Assembly: GCA_022568115.1 (NCBI GenBank)
Contig: JADFFP010000111.1
Coordinates: 1 to 5,289 of the forward strand
Direction: 5' to 3'
Length of the DNA: 5,289 nucleotides
From: Pseudomonadota bacterium
Lineage (GTDB): Bacteria; Pseudomonadota; Alphaproteobacteria; Sphingomonadales; SMXR01
Under the pieces are notes generated by a model. That model saw nothing but the letters and a program-made list of their open reading frames with translations, searched no databases and had not been told where the DNA came from. The position numbers and the translations under genes were made by a program. Shown piece by piece: positions 5,042-5,289 of the stretch. Numbering within the stretch: the stretch's first letter is position 1; the number at the start of each line of letters is the position of its first letter.

Positions 5042-5289
5042 ATGGCAACATCTAGGGAGGGATGGCTCATAGAAATCGCCGGCCGCTTCATTCAGATCCT
5101 GGCCATCATATTGATGGTCGCAATCTTCATCCGGATCATCCTCCTCTGGGTGGGCATGGACACGCGCAACTCAGTAGTGATCTTTATGCACGAAATCACT
5201 GAGCCTATCCTGGTGCCCATCCGGCGATTCATACCCCCTATGGCCATGCTGGACCTCAGCCCTTTGATGGCGATTATCCTTCTCCTCAT
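5042..5289 (+). CDS. YggT family membrane protein, cut by the right edge
   Basis: An open frame of 82 codons with no stop before the window ends. After a short polar start it has a hydrophobic helix (about 16-37), then the family signature TEPILVPIRRFIPP (53-66) and DLSPLMAIILLL, which begins the next helix. YggT/YlmG proteins are small inner-membrane proteins of about 80-100 residues (longer when the repeat is doubled), linked in different bacteria to ion or osmotic homeostasis and often found near cell-division genes. Only a few C-terminal residues of a single-repeat form should be missing. The ATG at 5042 follows GGAG (5027-5030) with an 11-nt gap. The nearer alternative ATG at 5025 is out of frame and stops quickly. 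The wording of the signature recalls Chloroflexota homologues, an impression only. Confidence 0.85.
   Translation, partial: MATSREGWLIEIAGRFIQILAIILMVAIFIRIILLWVGMDTRNSVVIFMHEITEPILVPIRRFIPPMAMLDLSPLMAIILLL

Noticed and set aside
5092..5289. 65-codon minus-strand ORF at the right edge
   Set aside because: Antisense shadow of the YggT-family gene, whose signature residues are clear on the plus strand.
1..5289. CRISPR array, transposase or integrase gene
   Set aside because: No regular repeat-spacer pattern, no terminal inverted repeats and no recombinase motifs were found on either strand, even near the 4019 junction.

Overview
The window reads as two pieces of DNA with different histories, joined near position 4019. 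The left piece (1-4019) is typical Gram-negative chromosome. It has a sigma-54 control circuit, a two-component system and the start of an envelope efflux operon. The phylum is not settled by sequence alone; Marinimicrobia, Calditrichota/Bacteroidota-like groups or marine Gammaproteobacteria are all possible. The right piece (4020-5289) is richer in G and C. It carries an orphan coiled-coil/winged-helix-like reading frame, half of a tRNA-Gln gene and a YggT-family gene whose wording reminds me of Chloroflexota (Dehalococcoidia). That taxonomic impression is weak.

Layout: a small DUF2784 membrane protein gene (64-426, +) is followed by a 280-bp convergent gap with AGGGAA doublet repeats. On the minus strand comes a two-gene operon. 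A sigma-54-dependent NtrC-type response regulator (3434-2049) is transcribed first, and overlaps by 11 bp its partner membrane histidine kinase (2059-707). Divergent from it, on the plus strand, is a HlyD/RND-type periplasmic adaptor gene starting at 3627.

The 192-bp divergent intergenic region is the best-defined regulatory object in the window. It contains two tandem imperfect palindromes (3453-3470 and 3474-3491) with 21 bp between centres, a possible IHF site, and a textbook -24/-12 promoter (3562-3577) pointing at the adaptor gene. The simplest model: the kinase phosphorylates the regulator, which binds the two palindromes at about -127 and -106. With DNA bending, it then activates sigma-54 polymerase for the adaptor and the exporter genes that would normally follow. 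The same palindromes lie 19 bp upstream of the regulator's own start, so autoregulation is likely.

The adaptor breaks off after about 131 residues, exactly where the conserved barrel-sandwich/lipoyl part should begin. From there the frame runs through unrelated sequence, and the expected ABC or RND exporter genes are absent. After that point come an orphan ORF (4151-4612), a small acidic ORF (4587-4727), a minus-strand tRNA-Gln(CUG) 5' half with a good promoter but no recognisable T arm (4818-4781), and a YggT-family gene that runs off the right edge (5042-5289). Whether the junction is a real rearrangement or an assembly chimera cannot be decided from the sequence. I did not find a convincing new defence or mobile system.
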